DNA of 64,000 nt from Alphaproteobacteria bacterium (GCA_021774615.1 JAJFIW010000023.1:1-64000); one strand, 5' to 3'; positions 44,156 to 57,391 are shown, counted from the stretch's first letter. Notes: a model not told the origin generated them from the sequence alone. Made by a program: numbers and translations.

Positions 44156-46767
44156 TTAAAAAACTTTTGTTAGGTATGCAGGATGGCATAACAGTATTTC
44201 GTTATGTTCTTTTGCGCCAGCTTTTATCGCCAGTAACATGGTTAGTTCTTGGTGGGGGGTTAATGGTTGCTAATAGCCTTACCTTTTTTATCGGTGATTT
44301 ATTAAGCAGCAATAACGCTAACATGAATATATTTTGGAATTATTCTCCATTTGTACTAGCTGTGATGGTGCCACTATTAACCATGCGTGGTTGGGCATAC
44401 GAACAACAAATGGGTACAAAAGATTGGCTAACAACAAAGCCTATTTCGCCATTTTGGGCTGATGCCGCACTGGTAGAAAGCCACGGTATGCTATTGATTA
44501 TATGGTTACTAGCTAGTTTAACTTTACCATTAACACTAGGGCTGTTAGCAAGCCCTGACTGGGCTTTGATATTTTCTGGCTATTTAGGGTTATTGTTACT
44601 TGGCTATTTGTTTATTTCAATCGGGTTTTTATTTTCTTGTCTTGCTAAAAATATGCTAACCGCATTTGTTGGTGGGTTTCTTGGTATTGTGACTGTTCTT
44701 TTTTCTGCGGTAGAAGGAGTGTCTACATTATTACCAGTGGCGATACCTGCAAGTATTTCTGATTTGATTATATCTTTAAGCCCAGTCCATATTTTTGAAC
44801 GACTCTATGGCGGGTTTATTGTTGTTGCTGACATTTTATGGATGTTTGTATTAGCGATGGTTTTCTTTACTATAGGGCACTTAATTCGTCGTAGGCAGAG
44901 TGCTTTTCACAAGGTTAGGAAAAATGCAGCCCTAGGCATTACTACTATTTTAGTAATTGGTCTTACAGCTTCGTTTATATTCCCGCAGGCTTATGACCTT
45001 ACACAAGACAATAGATACAAACCAAGTTTATCCGCCCTTGAAGTTGTAAAAGATCTACCTGTAGAAGAAATTGAAATAGATATTTATTTCTCTTCATCAA
45101 GTAGAGAATTGTCAGCAGAACAAAGGATTTATGGAAGACAGATAACCTATTACTTGAAGGCGTTGGAAGAGCTTTCTGACAAAGTAACAGTTAAAACATA
45201 TGACCCTAGCCATAGCCCAGTTGTTGAAATGACAGCACGAGAAATAGGAGTGGAAGCTAATGTAACTCCAAATGGCAGCCGTGTTTATATGGGGATTGTG
45301 ATAAAATCCAGAGGGCAAAAAGTCGTTATATCTGACTTACCGTTAGCGCGCCGTAATATTTTTGAATTTGATTTAATGAATAATATAGTTCGTTTTCGGC
45401 ATAAGAACACACGTCGTATTGCTGTGTTGACAGGGATGAACATGTCTGACGATAAACAGCGCCCTAAATTTCTTGATTTGTTAGCGCCTTTTTACCGGAT
45501 TGATGTATCAAGTCATCGCAATGCTACAATACCAGATCAGAACGACTTAGTAATCGTGATGAATGGCTACTACCTTGAAGAAAATGCTATTTATGCACTT
45601 GACCAATATGTACAACGTGGTGGCAAGGTTCTTGCTTTTGTAGACCCATTTTGGTTTGCTTCCCCTGCTGGTAGTATGCAAGCCCCAGGTCCTGACGATG
45701 GTGCAACATCTAAAGCAGGTTTTGATGACTTGTTGGCTCATTGGGGGATGCAGTTCGTCCCAGGAGATATTTTGGCAGACTCAACTCTAGGAACAGCTGT
45801 GCAAATTACCGATAATGCGGCAGTTGCAAAGCACCCTTTGTGGCTAACCTTTAGCTCGGGCGAGATAGACCAGCAAAACCCTATGACACGCAATTTAAAT
45901 AAATTATCGGTTGCAGCTGCGGGTGTTTTAAAAATTATTGGATCTAACAATGTGTCCATAACTCCTTTGGTTTCTTCATCATCATCGGCACGCCTTATCC
46001 CAAGGAAATATGTATATCAAGCAGACCTTGAAACTATGCATACTTTTTACAAAGGCGAGCCACAACAATATGTATTAGCAGCTGATGCTATTGGTGAATT
46101 TTCACCATTTTATAAAGAGCGCCCTGAATCTGCAAAAAAATGGTTCGAGAAAAGCCGTAAAGATAAAAAATGGCCTGAGGCAGCTCTTTCTAAACATACG
46201 GTAGAAGCACTTAAAGCTGGGCGTGTTATTACGGTGGCTGATATGGATATATTCAGCCCACAACTATCAGCTAAAGGTGGAATGCTACAACCAAGTAATG
46301 ATAACCTGAATTTAATTTTTAATATGGTGCGTAGCCTTCTTGATGAACCAGAAGCCTTAAAAATACACTTGCGCCATGAGGCTACCCAGCGCCCATTTAT
46401 AGGGCTCGAGAAAGAGCTAACAAAAATAGCTTCTCATTTTTCTAAGGAAGAGGACTCGCTAGTTAGTAAGCTAATGCAAACTCGTAGAGAGTTGGCAAAT
46501 CAGCGCCATGAACTAAGCAGAAAACGTTTTGTAGACCCAATCCTTACAAGAAAAATAGAGGCCACCAGCTTTAGGGAACTACAATTGATGCACCGCATAG
46601 ACAATGCTCGAGAGAATGCATTTAGATCTGCCCGCCATTTTATTAGTGGAATTACAGTTTTTAATGTATTGGGCGGCTTTATTTTGTTATTAGTTGTTGG
46701 ATGGACTATAAGATTTAGCCATCGCAGATGGACTATTAAGAAATTAAGAGAATTTAATATTTATTAA
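44152..46767 (+). CDS. Fused ABC permease/GldG-type auxiliary protein
   Basis: An 871-residue protein. The first 260 residues form an ABC-2-type permease with about six helices (GldF-like). A helix near 275-295 leads into a large periplasmic GldG/ABC_transp_aux domain (about 300-790), which includes LRKLxVEIDIYF-like and RRIAVLTGMNM segments. A C-terminal helix (FNVLGGFILLLVVGWTIRF) closes it. Separate gldF and gldG genes are the rule in Bacteroidetes; this fused form is common in proteobacteria. The ATPase partner overlaps at 43442. Confidence 0.85.
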   Translation: MIKKLLLGMQDGITVFRYVLLRQLLSPVTWLVLGGGLMVANSLTFFIGDLLSSNNANMNIFWNYSPFVLAVMVPLLTMRGWAYEQQMGTKDWLTTKPISPFWADAALVESHGMLLIIWLLASLTLPLTLGLLASPDWALIFSGYLGLLLLGYLFISIGFLFSCLAKNMLTAFVGGFLGIVTVLFSAVEGVSTLLPVAIPASISDLIISLSPVHIFERLYGGFIVVADILWMFVLAMVFFTIGHLIRRRQSAFHKVRKNAALGITTILVIGLTASFIFPQAYDLTQDNRYKPSLSALEVVKDLPVEEIEIDIYFSSSSRELSAEQRIYGRQITYYLKALEELSDKVTVKTYDPSHSPVVEMTAREIGVEANVTPNGSRVYMGIVIKSRGQKVVISDLPLARRNIFEFDLMNNIVRFRHKNTRRIAVLTGMNMSDDKQRPKFLDLLAPFYRIDVSSHRNATIPDQNDLVIVMNGYYLEENAIYALDQYVQRGGKVLAFVDPFWFASPAGSMQAPGPDDGATSKAGFDDLLAHWGMQFVPGDILADSTLGTAVQITDNAAVAKHPLWLTFSSGEIDQQNPMTRNLNKLSVAAAGVLKIIGSNNVSITPLVSSSSSARLIPRKYVYQADLETMHTFYKGEPQQYVLAADAIGEFSPFYKERPESAKKWFEKSRKDKKWPEAALSKHTVEALKAGRVITVADMDIFSPQLSAKGGMLQPSNDNLNLIFNMVRSLLDEPEALKIHLRHEATQRPFIGLEKELTKIASHFSKEEDSLVSKLMQTRRELANQRHELSRKRFVDPILTRKIEATSFRELQLMHRIDNARENAFRSARHFISGITVFNVLGGFILLLVVGWTIRFSHRRWTIKKLREFNIY

Positions 46768-46779
46768 GAAAGCTTACCC

Positions 46780-47355
46780 ATGACATCAGAAAACGTGATG
46801 ACAGTTCGCACCGAGCGGACGCCAAACCCTAATAGCCTAAAATATAACCTTGGCACAACATTGCTTCCTGGAAGCTCTGCTAATTTCCCTACTGCTGAGG
46901 GTTCTGAACGCTCGCCGTTAGCAACACGATTGTTTGCGGTTGATGGTGTGGTTGCTATTTTTATAGGGCCAGACTTTATAACAGTTACTAAAGACGACAC
47001 AAAAGAGTGGAATGATATTAACATTGGTGTTGCTCCAGCATTAGAAGCTTTTTTTGAATCAGGCGAGTCTGTTCTAAAAGGAGCAAAGCCTGCTGACTAC
47101 AAAGAAATTGGTGCGGATACTGCAGACCCTGCTTTGGTGGAAATGATTAAAAACCTCCTTGAAGAACAAGTCCGCCCTGCGGTTGCTCAAGATGGTGGTG
47201 ATATTATCTACCGTGGTTTTGAAGAGGGGGTTGTTTACTTAGAAATGTTAGGGGCTTGTAGTGGTTGCCCATCTAGTACTGCTACACTTAAAATGGGGAT
47301 AGAGCGCTTATTACTAGAGAACATCCCAGAAGTTAAGGAAGTTAAAGCTCTTTAA
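46780..47355 (+). CDS. NifU-family Fe-S scaffold protein (Nfu type)
   Basis: A 191-residue protein with an N-terminal Nfu domain (RTERTPNPNSLKY, residues about 9-95) and a C-terminal NifU-like domain whose CxxC (GACSGCPSS) carries the cluster. It passes iron-sulfur clusters to target enzymes. It lies 12 bases after the ABC permease and 51 bases before an unknown gene. Confidence 0.93.
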   Translation: MTSENVMTVRTERTPNPNSLKYNLGTTLLPGSSANFPTAEGSERSPLATRLFAVDGVVAIFIGPDFITVTKDDTKEWNDINIGVAPALEAFFESGESVLKGAKPADYKEIGADTADPALVEMIKNLLEEQVRPAVAQDGGDIIYRGFEEGVVYLEMLGACSGCPSSTATLKMGIERLLLENIPEVKEVKAL

Positions 47356-47406
47356 GGCAATTTAAATCTACTTGCCTTTATAGTTAAACTGCTCAATAAT
47401 AAACCT

Positions 47407-47949
47407 ATGAGTATAGTAACAGAACCAAACATAACGGCGGTAAGTAATATGCCAGATAAGTTTTATCAAGCGTCAGCAGGTTGCTACGTGGATAGTGATG
47501 CGGCTCAACGTATGGCTATTGAGCTCCCTAAATTACGTAAATTAGCTGATGCATACCGCATGGGCTGGCTACATAATGTTCTGTCACGTATTACGCCTTT
47601 AACTTTGCAGCGCCGTGACGACTATATCGCTATGGCTGGTTTATTCGTAGAAACTGGTGAAAGTGCCGAACATATCCTCGATAGGTTCGACGCAGACCTC
47701 GAGTTATTCTGCAGTGTTGCCGAAATCCATGTGACTTCTCATATGACAATGCAAAACATATCTGAAGAGTTAAAAGCACACGTATCGCTATACCAAGAAA
47801 TTGCCGAGGTGTTTTACAGTAAATTTGACATTGAGCACCGTGACCCTATAAAAATACTTACAGACTCTCCAATTATGAGCGAGCATTCTAACCCATTCAT
47901 TAAAGAGTTTATGGACAATCGCTTTAAACGTAATGACAGCGAGAGCTAA
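47407..47949 (+). CDS. Hypothetical protein, 180 residues
   Basis: Not recognised. It is a soluble helical protein, with no membrane segment, in which a central helix bundle (about 45-135) contains RRDDYIAMAGLFVETGESAEHIL and LELFCSVAEIHVTSHMTM. It ends 4 bases before the minus-strand exported protein. It follows nfu and may be in its transcript. No metal motif or enzyme signature is evident. Confidence 0.6.
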   Translation: MSIVTEPNITAVSNMPDKFYQASAGCYVDSDAAQRMAIELPKLRKLADAYRMGWLHNVLSRITPLTLQRRDDYIAMAGLFVETGESAEHILDRFDADLELFCSVAEIHVTSHMTMQNISEELKAHVSLYQEIAEVFYSKFDIEHRDPIKILTDSPIMSEHSNPFIKEFMDNRFKRNDSES

Positions 47950-47953
47950 AACT

Positions 47954-48334
47954 CTACTCAACGCTTATAGGTTTTTCCTTGAATGGGGTAACCCTAATAC
48001 TATTAGACGGAGTGTCGCCAAGCTTTTGGCGGAAAACAATAGTGTCTTGCTTTAGACGGCTCTTCATAATACGACTTAGAATAAGTAGGCGCTCGATATA
48101 CACATTATTGTCGCTGTCTTCAGGCAGGATAATCTCGAAAGAATAGACCTTATTTCTAGCAGCATATCTAGTTAGTTTATTCAGCGGTTGTTTATCGCTC
48201 TTATGAACCCAACGGTTACTATCACGATATTTTATTGTAAATGATGCCGCATCATCAGCCGATGCTGCTGGTACAAATGCAGTAGACGTAGCTATAACTA
48301 ACAAAGATAAAATAGTAATTATTTTATACATCAT
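47954..48334 (-). CDS. Hypothetical exported protein, 126 residues
   Basis: A signal peptide of about 26 residues (ending PAASA-DD) precedes a small soluble domain with SFTIKYRDSNRWVHK and FEIILPEDSDN segments, predicted beta-rich. It is 34 bases downstream of ppiD on the same strand, so it may be co-transcribed and act in the periplasm. No family is recognised. Confidence 0.6.
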   Translation of the reverse strand: MMYKIITILSLLVIATSTAFVPAASADDAASFTIKYRDSNRWVHKSDKQPLNKLTRYAARNKVYSFEIILPEDSDNNVYIERLLILSRIMKSRLKQDTIVFRQKLGDTPSNSIRVTPFKEKPISVE

Positions 48335-48368
48335 ATTTATAACTTACCCTTTTATAGACTTTAATAAA

Positions 48369-50282
48369 TTATTGCTGTGGGAATATTCTCTCACGAATAG
48401 CAGCAAGTTGTGCATCATTTATTTCTACATTTGTATTTACTTGCATGGCTTGTAGGTATTGTGCGTATAGGTCATTAACAAAAGTACTGCTTAGAAACTG
48501 CTGTACCCCAGCTAGTACTACATCATTAGGTTTATTAAAGTCTACAGTGGCTACTTCGTATAAGGCTGCACCCATCTTAGTAGGGAAGGTTCTGTCTAAT
48601 ACTTCATTTTGCGCTAAGGTAGATAGCTCTGTTTGTATTGCACCATTTATTAGAGGGCTTTTGGCAGGCTCTACTCTAGTAACTCCCACAACTGTTTGGA
48701 TTGGCTCAGAAAGCTTAAATTTCTTTGCTAGAGTCTCAAAACTATCACCATTTTTACGTAGAGCTAAAATTTGCGTTGCCTTAGCAAGGATATCCCTTTG
48801 GATCATTTCTTTAGTATAAACATCAACCAATTGGTTTTTAACCTCTTCAAAAGACATTTGCTTAGGCTCTGTGATATTTGCAACATTAACAAATGTTTTA
48901 GTTGTATCATTTATATGTATAACTGTGCTTGGTACATCTATATCCATTACAAATGCTTTGTCCAAAACAACATCCCCACCAATTATTGTAATTGGTTTGT
49001 TATTAGCATCAAAACCTTGCCCATCGATATTTGTATAAGTAGTTAAAGTACCACCAACCTCTGCTGCAACATCTTCTAATAATGCAGAGCCAGCAAGCAT
49101 ATCGTCAGCTTTGTCTACCATGTCATAAAGGATATTTAGGGTTTTCTCTATTTTTATATGGTCCTTAATTTCGGCCTTAGCTTCTTGGAATGTTTTTTCG
49201 CGGCCAGAAACAATTTTTGTAACTTCAATTACATGAACCCCAAAAGGTGTTTTAATAGGCGCACTTACTTCTTTTACGGGTAAAGAGAATGCAGCTTCAT
49301 CAAAAGCGTGGAGCATATCCCCACGATATATCAGACCAAGCTTACCACCATTATCTGCAGTTAATTTATCTGTAGATAATTCTTTTGCAACTTCGGCAAA
49401 TGTTTTACCTGCTGCAAGTGCAAGTAAAGCTTCTTCTGCTCCTTTTTCGTCAGCAGCTAGAATGTGCCTTACTTCACGTCCTTCAGGCTCGCCAAACTCA
49501 CTGCGGTGTTCGCCATAGTAAGCTTTAATTTCATCATTGGTTATAGCGATAGTTTCTTTGAGCTTATCCGCGCTAAAAGTAAGTACTTCAATATCGCGCT
49601 TTTCTGGGGTAATAAGGCTGCTGAGCATATCTTCATAGATGTCTCTTAGATCTGCATCAGTCGGTGCTTTGGGCTTTTCAACATCAGCCTTAACAATACG
49701 CAGAATTTTTACATCACGACTTTCGCTTAAAATACTACCAGTGCGGTTAATTTCATCAGTATTAGTAAAACTAGCGCCTATAAAAGGGGTACGAACAAGG
49801 TTAACCATTAACTCAACCCGCATTGATTGCTCAAATTGCGGAACACTATAACCTGCATTGTTTAGAGCTATCTTATATTGAGAGGCGCTAAATTCGCCCA
49901 TACCATCTTTAAAAGCATCCATTTTAGAGATACGTTCAATAATTTCGGCATCAGAAATTTGGATTTTATGGTCTTCTGCAAAACGGGTGTGTAGTAAATC
50001 ACGGATTTTGTCTTGTAATAGGTTTTCTGGCAAGTTCATGCTTGCAATAACTTCTTCTGAATAATCTTTGCCCATTTGCCTGCGGAGCTGGCTTATTTTT
50101 AGGTCTAACTCTCTCTGGAAAGATGACACCATTATTTTTTGACCATCTACCTTAACAATGTAAGGCGAGAATTGTTGTTGGATGCCTCCACCAAATTCCC
50201 AGCCAATGAAGCTTACACCAATTAAAACTAGTAAAAATTTGATAATAAAAGAGCTATTCATGCTTTTTAGAAAACGTATCAT
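48369..50282 (-). CDS. ppiD: Peptidyl-prolyl isomerase/periplasmic chaperone PpiD
   Basis: A 637-residue inner-membrane chaperone. One N-terminal helix (IIKFLLVLIGVSFIGWEF) anchors it, a SurA-N-like region covers about 40-240, and the PpiC parvulin domain (about 262-355) begins EGREVRHILAAD and ends PFGVHVIEV. A second degenerate region follows. It helps proteins leaving SecYEG fold. It is divergent from tpiA across about 100 bases, in the family's usual tpiA-neighbour setting in alphaproteobacteria. Confidence 0.92.
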   Translation of the reverse strand: MIRFLKSMNSSFIIKFLLVLIGVSFIGWEFGGGIQQQFSPYIVKVDGQKIMVSSFQRELDLKISQLRRQMGKDYSEEVIASMNLPENLLQDKIRDLLHTRFAEDHKIQISDAEIIERISKMDAFKDGMGEFSASQYKIALNNAGYSVPQFEQSMRVELMVNLVRTPFIGASFTNTDEINRTGSILSESRDVKILRIVKADVEKPKAPTDADLRDIYEDMLSSLITPEKRDIEVLTFSADKLKETIAITNDEIKAYYGEHRSEFGEPEGREVRHILAADEKGAEEALLALAAGKTFAEVAKELSTDKLTADNGGKLGLIYRGDMLHAFDEAAFSLPVKEVSAPIKTPFGVHVIEVTKIVSGREKTFQEAKAEIKDHIKIEKTLNILYDMVDKADDMLAGSALLEDVAAEVGGTLTTYTNIDGQGFDANNKPITIIGGDVVLDKAFVMDIDVPSTVIHINDTTKTFVNVANITEPKQMSFEEVKNQLVDVYTKEMIQRDILAKATQILALRKNGDSFETLAKKFKLSEPIQTVVGVTRVEPAKSPLINGAIQTELSTLAQNEVLDRTFPTKMGAALYEVATVDFNKPNDVVLAGVQQFLSSTFVNDLYAQYLQAMQVNTNVEINDAQLAAIRERIFPQQ

Positions 50283-50386
50283 GGTATTTCCTGTTTTTTA
50301 TGTTGTTAAAACAGCTGGATAATGACAGTATTTTACCAAATTTTAAAGTTAATTTACCACAAGACCATTAAAAAAAAGAGGTTCAC

Positions 50387-51151
50387 ATGAAACGCACACC
50401 ATTAATCGTCGGAAATTGGAAAATGAACGGGCTGCCATCTTTTTGGCAGGAACTTGCTGCAGGTGTTGCAGGCATTACTAAACAGACAAATGCAGAACTA
50501 GTAATATGCCCTCCATTCCCCGCATTGTCTGTTGTCCATGCGGCTATACATGCAGGTGCCGAGAAAAGCTCTGTTGGCCTTGGCGCACAGAATGTCCATC
50601 AAGCAGAGAAAGGCGCATATACAGGCGAAGTTAGCGCACCTATGGTACGAGGTTGTGGCTGCGATTATGTTATCCTTGGGCACTCAGAACGCAGAGCGAT
50701 GATGGCTGAAACAGATGAAATTGTTGCAGCAAAAGCAGTTGCTGCTATCGAGAATGACTTAAAACCGATTGTTTGTATTGGTGAAACAACCCGTAGTGAC
50801 ATGGACCAAGCCCTAGCAACACTAGAAAAACAACTCCGCCAAAGTTTACAAGGTGTGCATATAAAAACTGGCGATGACCTAGTTGTAGCCTACGAGCCTG
50901 TTTGGGCAATTGGAACTGGAGTTGTCCCAACAGCTGCTGATTTAGCTGTGGCATTTCCGTTTTTACGCAAAACATTAGCAAATATTTATAACGAAGAGGT
51001 AGCCGCAGGGGTGCGCTTACTTTATGGTGGCTCTTTAACGCCCGATAACGCTGATGAAATTTTAGCTGTAGACGATATTGACGGCGGCCTTATTGGTGGA
51101 GCTAGCCTAAAAGTAGATAGCTTCTTAGCTATTGCAAATGCCGCTGATTAA
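50387..51151 (+). CDS. tpiA: Triosephosphate isomerase
   Basis: A 254-residue TIM barrel that interconverts the two triose phosphates. It shows the active-site VGNWKMNG (Lys12), ILGHSERR (His) and AYEPVWAIGTG (Glu), with LYGGSLTP near the C-terminus. It heads the tpiA-secG-pyrG-eno-ftsB unit. AAAGAGG precedes the ATG. Confidence 0.97.
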   Translation: MKRTPLIVGNWKMNGLPSFWQELAAGVAGITKQTNAELVICPPFPALSVVHAAIHAGAEKSSVGLGAQNVHQAEKGAYTGEVSAPMVRGCGCDYVILGHSERRAMMAETDEIVAAKAVAAIENDLKPIVCIGETTRSDMDQALATLEKQLRQSLQGVHIKTGDDLVVAYEPVWAIGTGVVPTAADLAVAFPFLRKTLANIYNEEVAAGVRLLYGGSLTPDNADEILAVDDIDGGLIGGASLKVDSFLAIANAAD

Positions 51152-51209
51152 TACTTGTTATTGTTGCTTGTTTGGGGTAAAAACAACATTGTATATATAA
51201 TTTAAATGG

Positions 51210-53151
<1,942 letters not shown>

Positions 53152-53167
53152 AAATAACAAATATTGA

Positions 53168-54466
<1,299 letters not shown>

Positions 54467-54485
54467 AATATGGTAGCATTAAGGA

Positions 54486-54806
54486 ATGAAATTTCTTAGA
54501 GAACTAGAATATAGTATTAAACGTATCGCTTTACCGGTATTTTTTATGTTTCTCTTAGGCTATATTTTTTACCATACTGTGTCGGGCGAGCGTGGTATTA
54601 GCGTGTGGTACACTTTGTCAGACCAAGTAAGAGAACTTAAAAAAGAGAACAAAGCACTAGCTGCCCAAATAGCTATACTACAGCGTGACGTTGACCGCCT
54701 TTCGGGCAATAATCCCGATATTGACTATATCGACGAGCTAGTCCGCCGCAACTTGCCCGTATTACAAAAAAATGAGCAAGTAGCATATATCAAACTACAG
54801 AAATAA
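54486..54806 (+). CDS. ftsB: Septum formation initiator FtsB/DivIC family
   Basis: A 106-residue membrane protein of the division complex. It has one helix (IALPVFFMFLLGYIFY) and a periplasmic coiled coil (DQVRELKKENKALAAQIAIL). It lies directly after eno, the usual alphaproteobacterial place. pdhA normally follows closely but here begins about 8.5 kb later. Confidence 0.88.
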   Translation: MKFLRELEYSIKRIALPVFFMFLLGYIFYHTVSGERGISVWYTLSDQVRELKKENKALAAQIAILQRDVDRLSGNNPDIDYIDELVRRNLPVLQKNEQVAYIKLQK

Positions 54807-54821
54807 TAAGGTTATTCAACT

Positions 54822-55382
54822 ATGCAAGAGTATGAAGCAAAGTTTATTGGTATTGATACAAATGCATTACGAACTAAACTTTTATCTTTAGGGTTCGAGA
54901 ATACAAAGCCTGAAACTATGATGAAAAGAAAAGTATTCCATATAGATGGTAATTCCAAGAAATGGGGTCGAGTTCGTGATGAGGGCGATAAAATTACTTT
55001 GACCATAAAAGAAATTGTTAAAGAAGATGACATAAATGGGGTTAAAGAAGCAGAAGTCATTGTTAATAACTTTGAAAGCGCTGTGCATCTGCTTGAAATG
55101 TCGGGTTTTTATGCAGTATCGTACCAAGAAACTAAGCGTGAGGCATGGCAAAAAAATAATGTTGAAGTAGTTATAGATACTTGGCCTGGGCTTGAACCAT
55201 TTATCGAGGTTGAAGCACCATCTGTAGAAATTGTTAAACAAGCTTGCGTTGAGATTGAGCTTAATATAGCAGATGCTATGTTTGGTGGGGTAGACGTTAT
55301 CTACCAAAAAGAGCTAGGCATTATGCCAGACATTATAAACAATTTGCCAGAGATAAGTTTTTCAAAGTTACCATCAAGCTAA
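54822..55382 (+). CDS. CYTH-domain protein (class IV adenylate cyclase/thiamine triphosphatase superfamily)
   Basis: A 186-residue tunnel-fold protein. The EXEXK motif is seen at its very start (EYEAK, residues 3-7), followed by RVRDEGDKITLTIKE and later RKREAWQ-like basic residues that hold a triphosphate. CYTH proteins include CyaB-type adenylate cyclases and triphosphatases; which applies is not clear. It lies between ftsB and a convergent GGDEF protein gene and has no further partner. Confidence 0.82.
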   Translation: MQEYEAKFIGIDTNALRTKLLSLGFENTKPETMMKRKVFHIDGNSKKWGRVRDEGDKITLTIKEIVKEDDINGVKEAEVIVNNFESAVHLLEMSGFYAVSYQETKREAWQKNNVEVVIDTWPGLEPFIEVEAPSVEIVKQACVEIELNIADAMFGGVDVIYQKELGIMPDIINNLPEISFSKLPSS

Positions 55383-55383
55383 A

Positions 55384-57054
55384 CTATTTCCCGCGCGAAT
55401 TTTTGCTGCTATACATACCTCCGTCAGCCATAGAGATAAGTTTTTCAGCTGTTTTGCCATCAGTTGGGTAAGATGAAACACCTACAGACGCACCAATTTC
55501 AATATCATTGTCAACACTATCAACTGAAAATGGTACAGCAATAATTTTTTGGATTTCTTTGGCTTTTTTAGTAGCAGCGGCTTTGTTTGCATTTGGCAGT
55601 AGCACGCAATATTCATCGCCCCCCATACGGGTGATGATAGCATCGTCAGAGCATGTTTCTTGTAGTCTTATGGCTACACTTCTTAAAATTTCATCACCAG
55701 CTTCATGCCCATGGTCATCATTCACAGGCTTAAACTTATCAAGATCAAGGTATAGAATGCTAAATTCTTCATCTTTAGATAAGGCAATTTTAAGAGAGCT
55801 CATAAAATTAGCTTTATTTATGAGGCCTGTTAAATAGTCTTTACCTGCAATTTCTTGGCGGTAATTACGGGCTACATCAGGCATGTTTTTAAAGGCTAGC
55901 ACTTTTTTGCGGTCATCATTAAATGCGCTGACAGATGTTGTTGACACACCTAAAGCTTTTGCAGCTTTTATCATATCTCCATCAAAGTGCTCGATACTAT
56001 TGGTAACAATTTCGTGGCTGTCGATTACACTTACTGAGTTTTTAGGCATATGGATAAGGTAGTTGACAAAGTCTGGGTTCTTTTTATCCCCTCTGGCACC
56101 ACCAAAAGCTACCAGTATGCCACCCATGGTAATGGCGATTCCTGCTAAAAAATCGGATTGGGTAAACTCTTGCAGAGGTAGCCCTGTGATTGGCTCTGTA
56201 ATCCATTCTATCAGAAGTGTTGCAAAAGGGGCTATAGCACCAAGTGCAAGGTAGTTTTCTGTTTTAATTTTATGGGAGCTTGTAAATTCTATTAAACGCA
56301 CAGGAGCAATAAGTAGAGAGCCTGTTAAAAGACCTGCAATAATAGCTGCAGGGTTTCTAAAGTCAGATAATTCGGGCATACCGTTGATAATAAAATGCCC
56401 AGTCTGAGCATGGATAGTTGCACCTATTAAACTTAGTAGTAAGAACATAATAGCTACAACTAGCATTACATATGCAACCACACGGCAACGTGTTTTTAAA
56501 TTGCCAGCACGCCGAGCGGCAGCATTGTGTGTTTTATGGAATTCGGCAATGAATATCCGTGCTGATTGCAAAAAAGCATATAGAAATATTAATCCTAATA
56601 CAGCTACTTGGCTTTCTTCAGCTATCCCAAAGCATACCCACAAAATACCGGCTAAAATAATTATCGAGCCAAGTATTTGCAAAACTCCAACAGCCCTTGA
56701 TAAGAAAAACCACCCACCAATAAGCCCCGCAACAACACTCGTCCGGAGGATAAAAACACCCTCTGTTGGGCTTACAAAATAAAATACAGCAAAGAGAATA
56801 AGAGAACTTAGAATTAAAACAATGCCATACCCCCAAGTGTCGATAGAGCGGAGCGTCTCTCGAGAAAGCTCGCCATGGCCAGCATATAAAAGTAGTGACC
56901 AAGCAGCAGCAATAAACGAGCAACAGGTAAAAACCATACCATTAGCATCTAAGAATTTAGCACTATATCCCATAGATATTGCACTAATACCCCACAATAC
57001 AGTAACTGCAAATATGGCAAGTATCCAAACAGTACGTTTGTTGTTTAGATCCAT
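55384..57054 (-). CDS. Membrane-anchored diguanylate cyclase with EamA-like sensor and HTH-like linker
   Basis: A 556-residue protein. The first 325 residues have about ten helices in the pattern of drug/metabolite (EamA/DMT) transporters. Residues about 352-376 (GDMIKAAKALGVSTTSVS) resemble a Fis-type helix-turn-helix. The GGDEF domain (about 400-556) carries GGDEY at 478-482 and keeps LDLDKFK and NDDHGHEAGDE, so activity is plausible. No RxxD inhibitory site precedes the motif. A 79-residue membrane protein gene overlaps the start by 1 base, so the two are co-translated. Confidence 0.82.
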   Translation of the reverse strand: MDLNNKRTVWILAIFAVTVLWGISAISMGYSAKFLDANGMVFTCCSFIAAAWSLLLYAGHGELSRETLRSIDTWGYGIVLILSSLILFAVFYFVSPTEGVFILRTSVVAGLIGGWFFLSRAVGVLQILGSIIILAGILWVCFGIAEESQVAVLGLIFLYAFLQSARIFIAEFHKTHNAAARRAGNLKTRCRVVAYVMLVVAIMFLLLSLIGATIHAQTGHFIINGMPELSDFRNPAAIIAGLLTGSLLIAPVRLIEFTSSHKIKTENYLALGAIAPFATLLIEWITEPITGLPLQEFTQSDFLAGIAITMGGILVAFGGARGDKKNPDFVNYLIHMPKNSVSVIDSHEIVTNSIEHFDGDMIKAAKALGVSTTSVSAFNDDRKKVLAFKNMPDVARNYRQEIAGKDYLTGLINKANFMSSLKIALSKDEEFSILYLDLDKFKPVNDDHGHEAGDEILRSVAIRLQETCSDDAIITRMGGDEYCVLLPNANKAAATKKAKEIQKIIAVPFSVDSVDNDIEIGASVGVSSYPTDGKTAEKLISMADGGMYSSKNSRGK

Positions 57055-57293
57055 TATTGCCAGTAATCCCAGATAAAAGAATTTAAAATAAGAGTTACAA
57101 TAATCAAGCTACAAAAAGTGAAGGTTTTGTTCCAAGCACTTTTCTGCGCACATATTTCTTCAAGGCGCTCAACTTCATCGTCACGGCGTTCTTTATGGAT
57201 AAGACTTTTAAGAGCAGGCATCGAAAGCTTATAAAGCTCATCATCACTAGGGAGCTTAGTATCACGTCGGTTTAGAGTGCTATTATTTGTCAT
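57054..57293 (-). CDS. Small C-terminally anchored membrane protein, 79 residues
   Basis: A charged N-terminal half (RRDTKLPSDDELYKLS, HKERRDDEVERLEEI) precedes one membrane helix near the C-terminus (about 57-75, FTFCSLIIVTLILNSFIWDY). It overlaps the start of the membrane GGDEF gene by 1 base, implying a joint role. No family is recognised. Confidence 0.65.
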   Translation of the reverse strand: MTNNSTLNRRDTKLPSDDELYKLSMPALKSLIHKERRDDEVERLEEICAQKSAWNKTFTFCSLIIVTLILNSFIWDYWQ

Positions 57294-57348
57294 GTATTCT
57301 AATGTAGTGATAAAGAGCTAGTAAATCAAGGTTTGCAACAAAATATAA

Positions 57349-57371
57349 TGGGAGCAAAAATCATGCTCCCA
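57349..57371 (-). terminator. Hairpin after the Q/P-rich protein gene
   Basis: An 8-bp stem TGGGAGCA/TGCTCCCA (57349-57356 with 57364-57371) around a seven-base loop lies 21 bases past the stop of the gene at 57392. The T run on the minus strand is broken (TTATATTTTG), so strength is uncertain. Confidence 0.55.
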
Positions 57372-57391
57372 TTTAGATCTAGGTTTAGATA

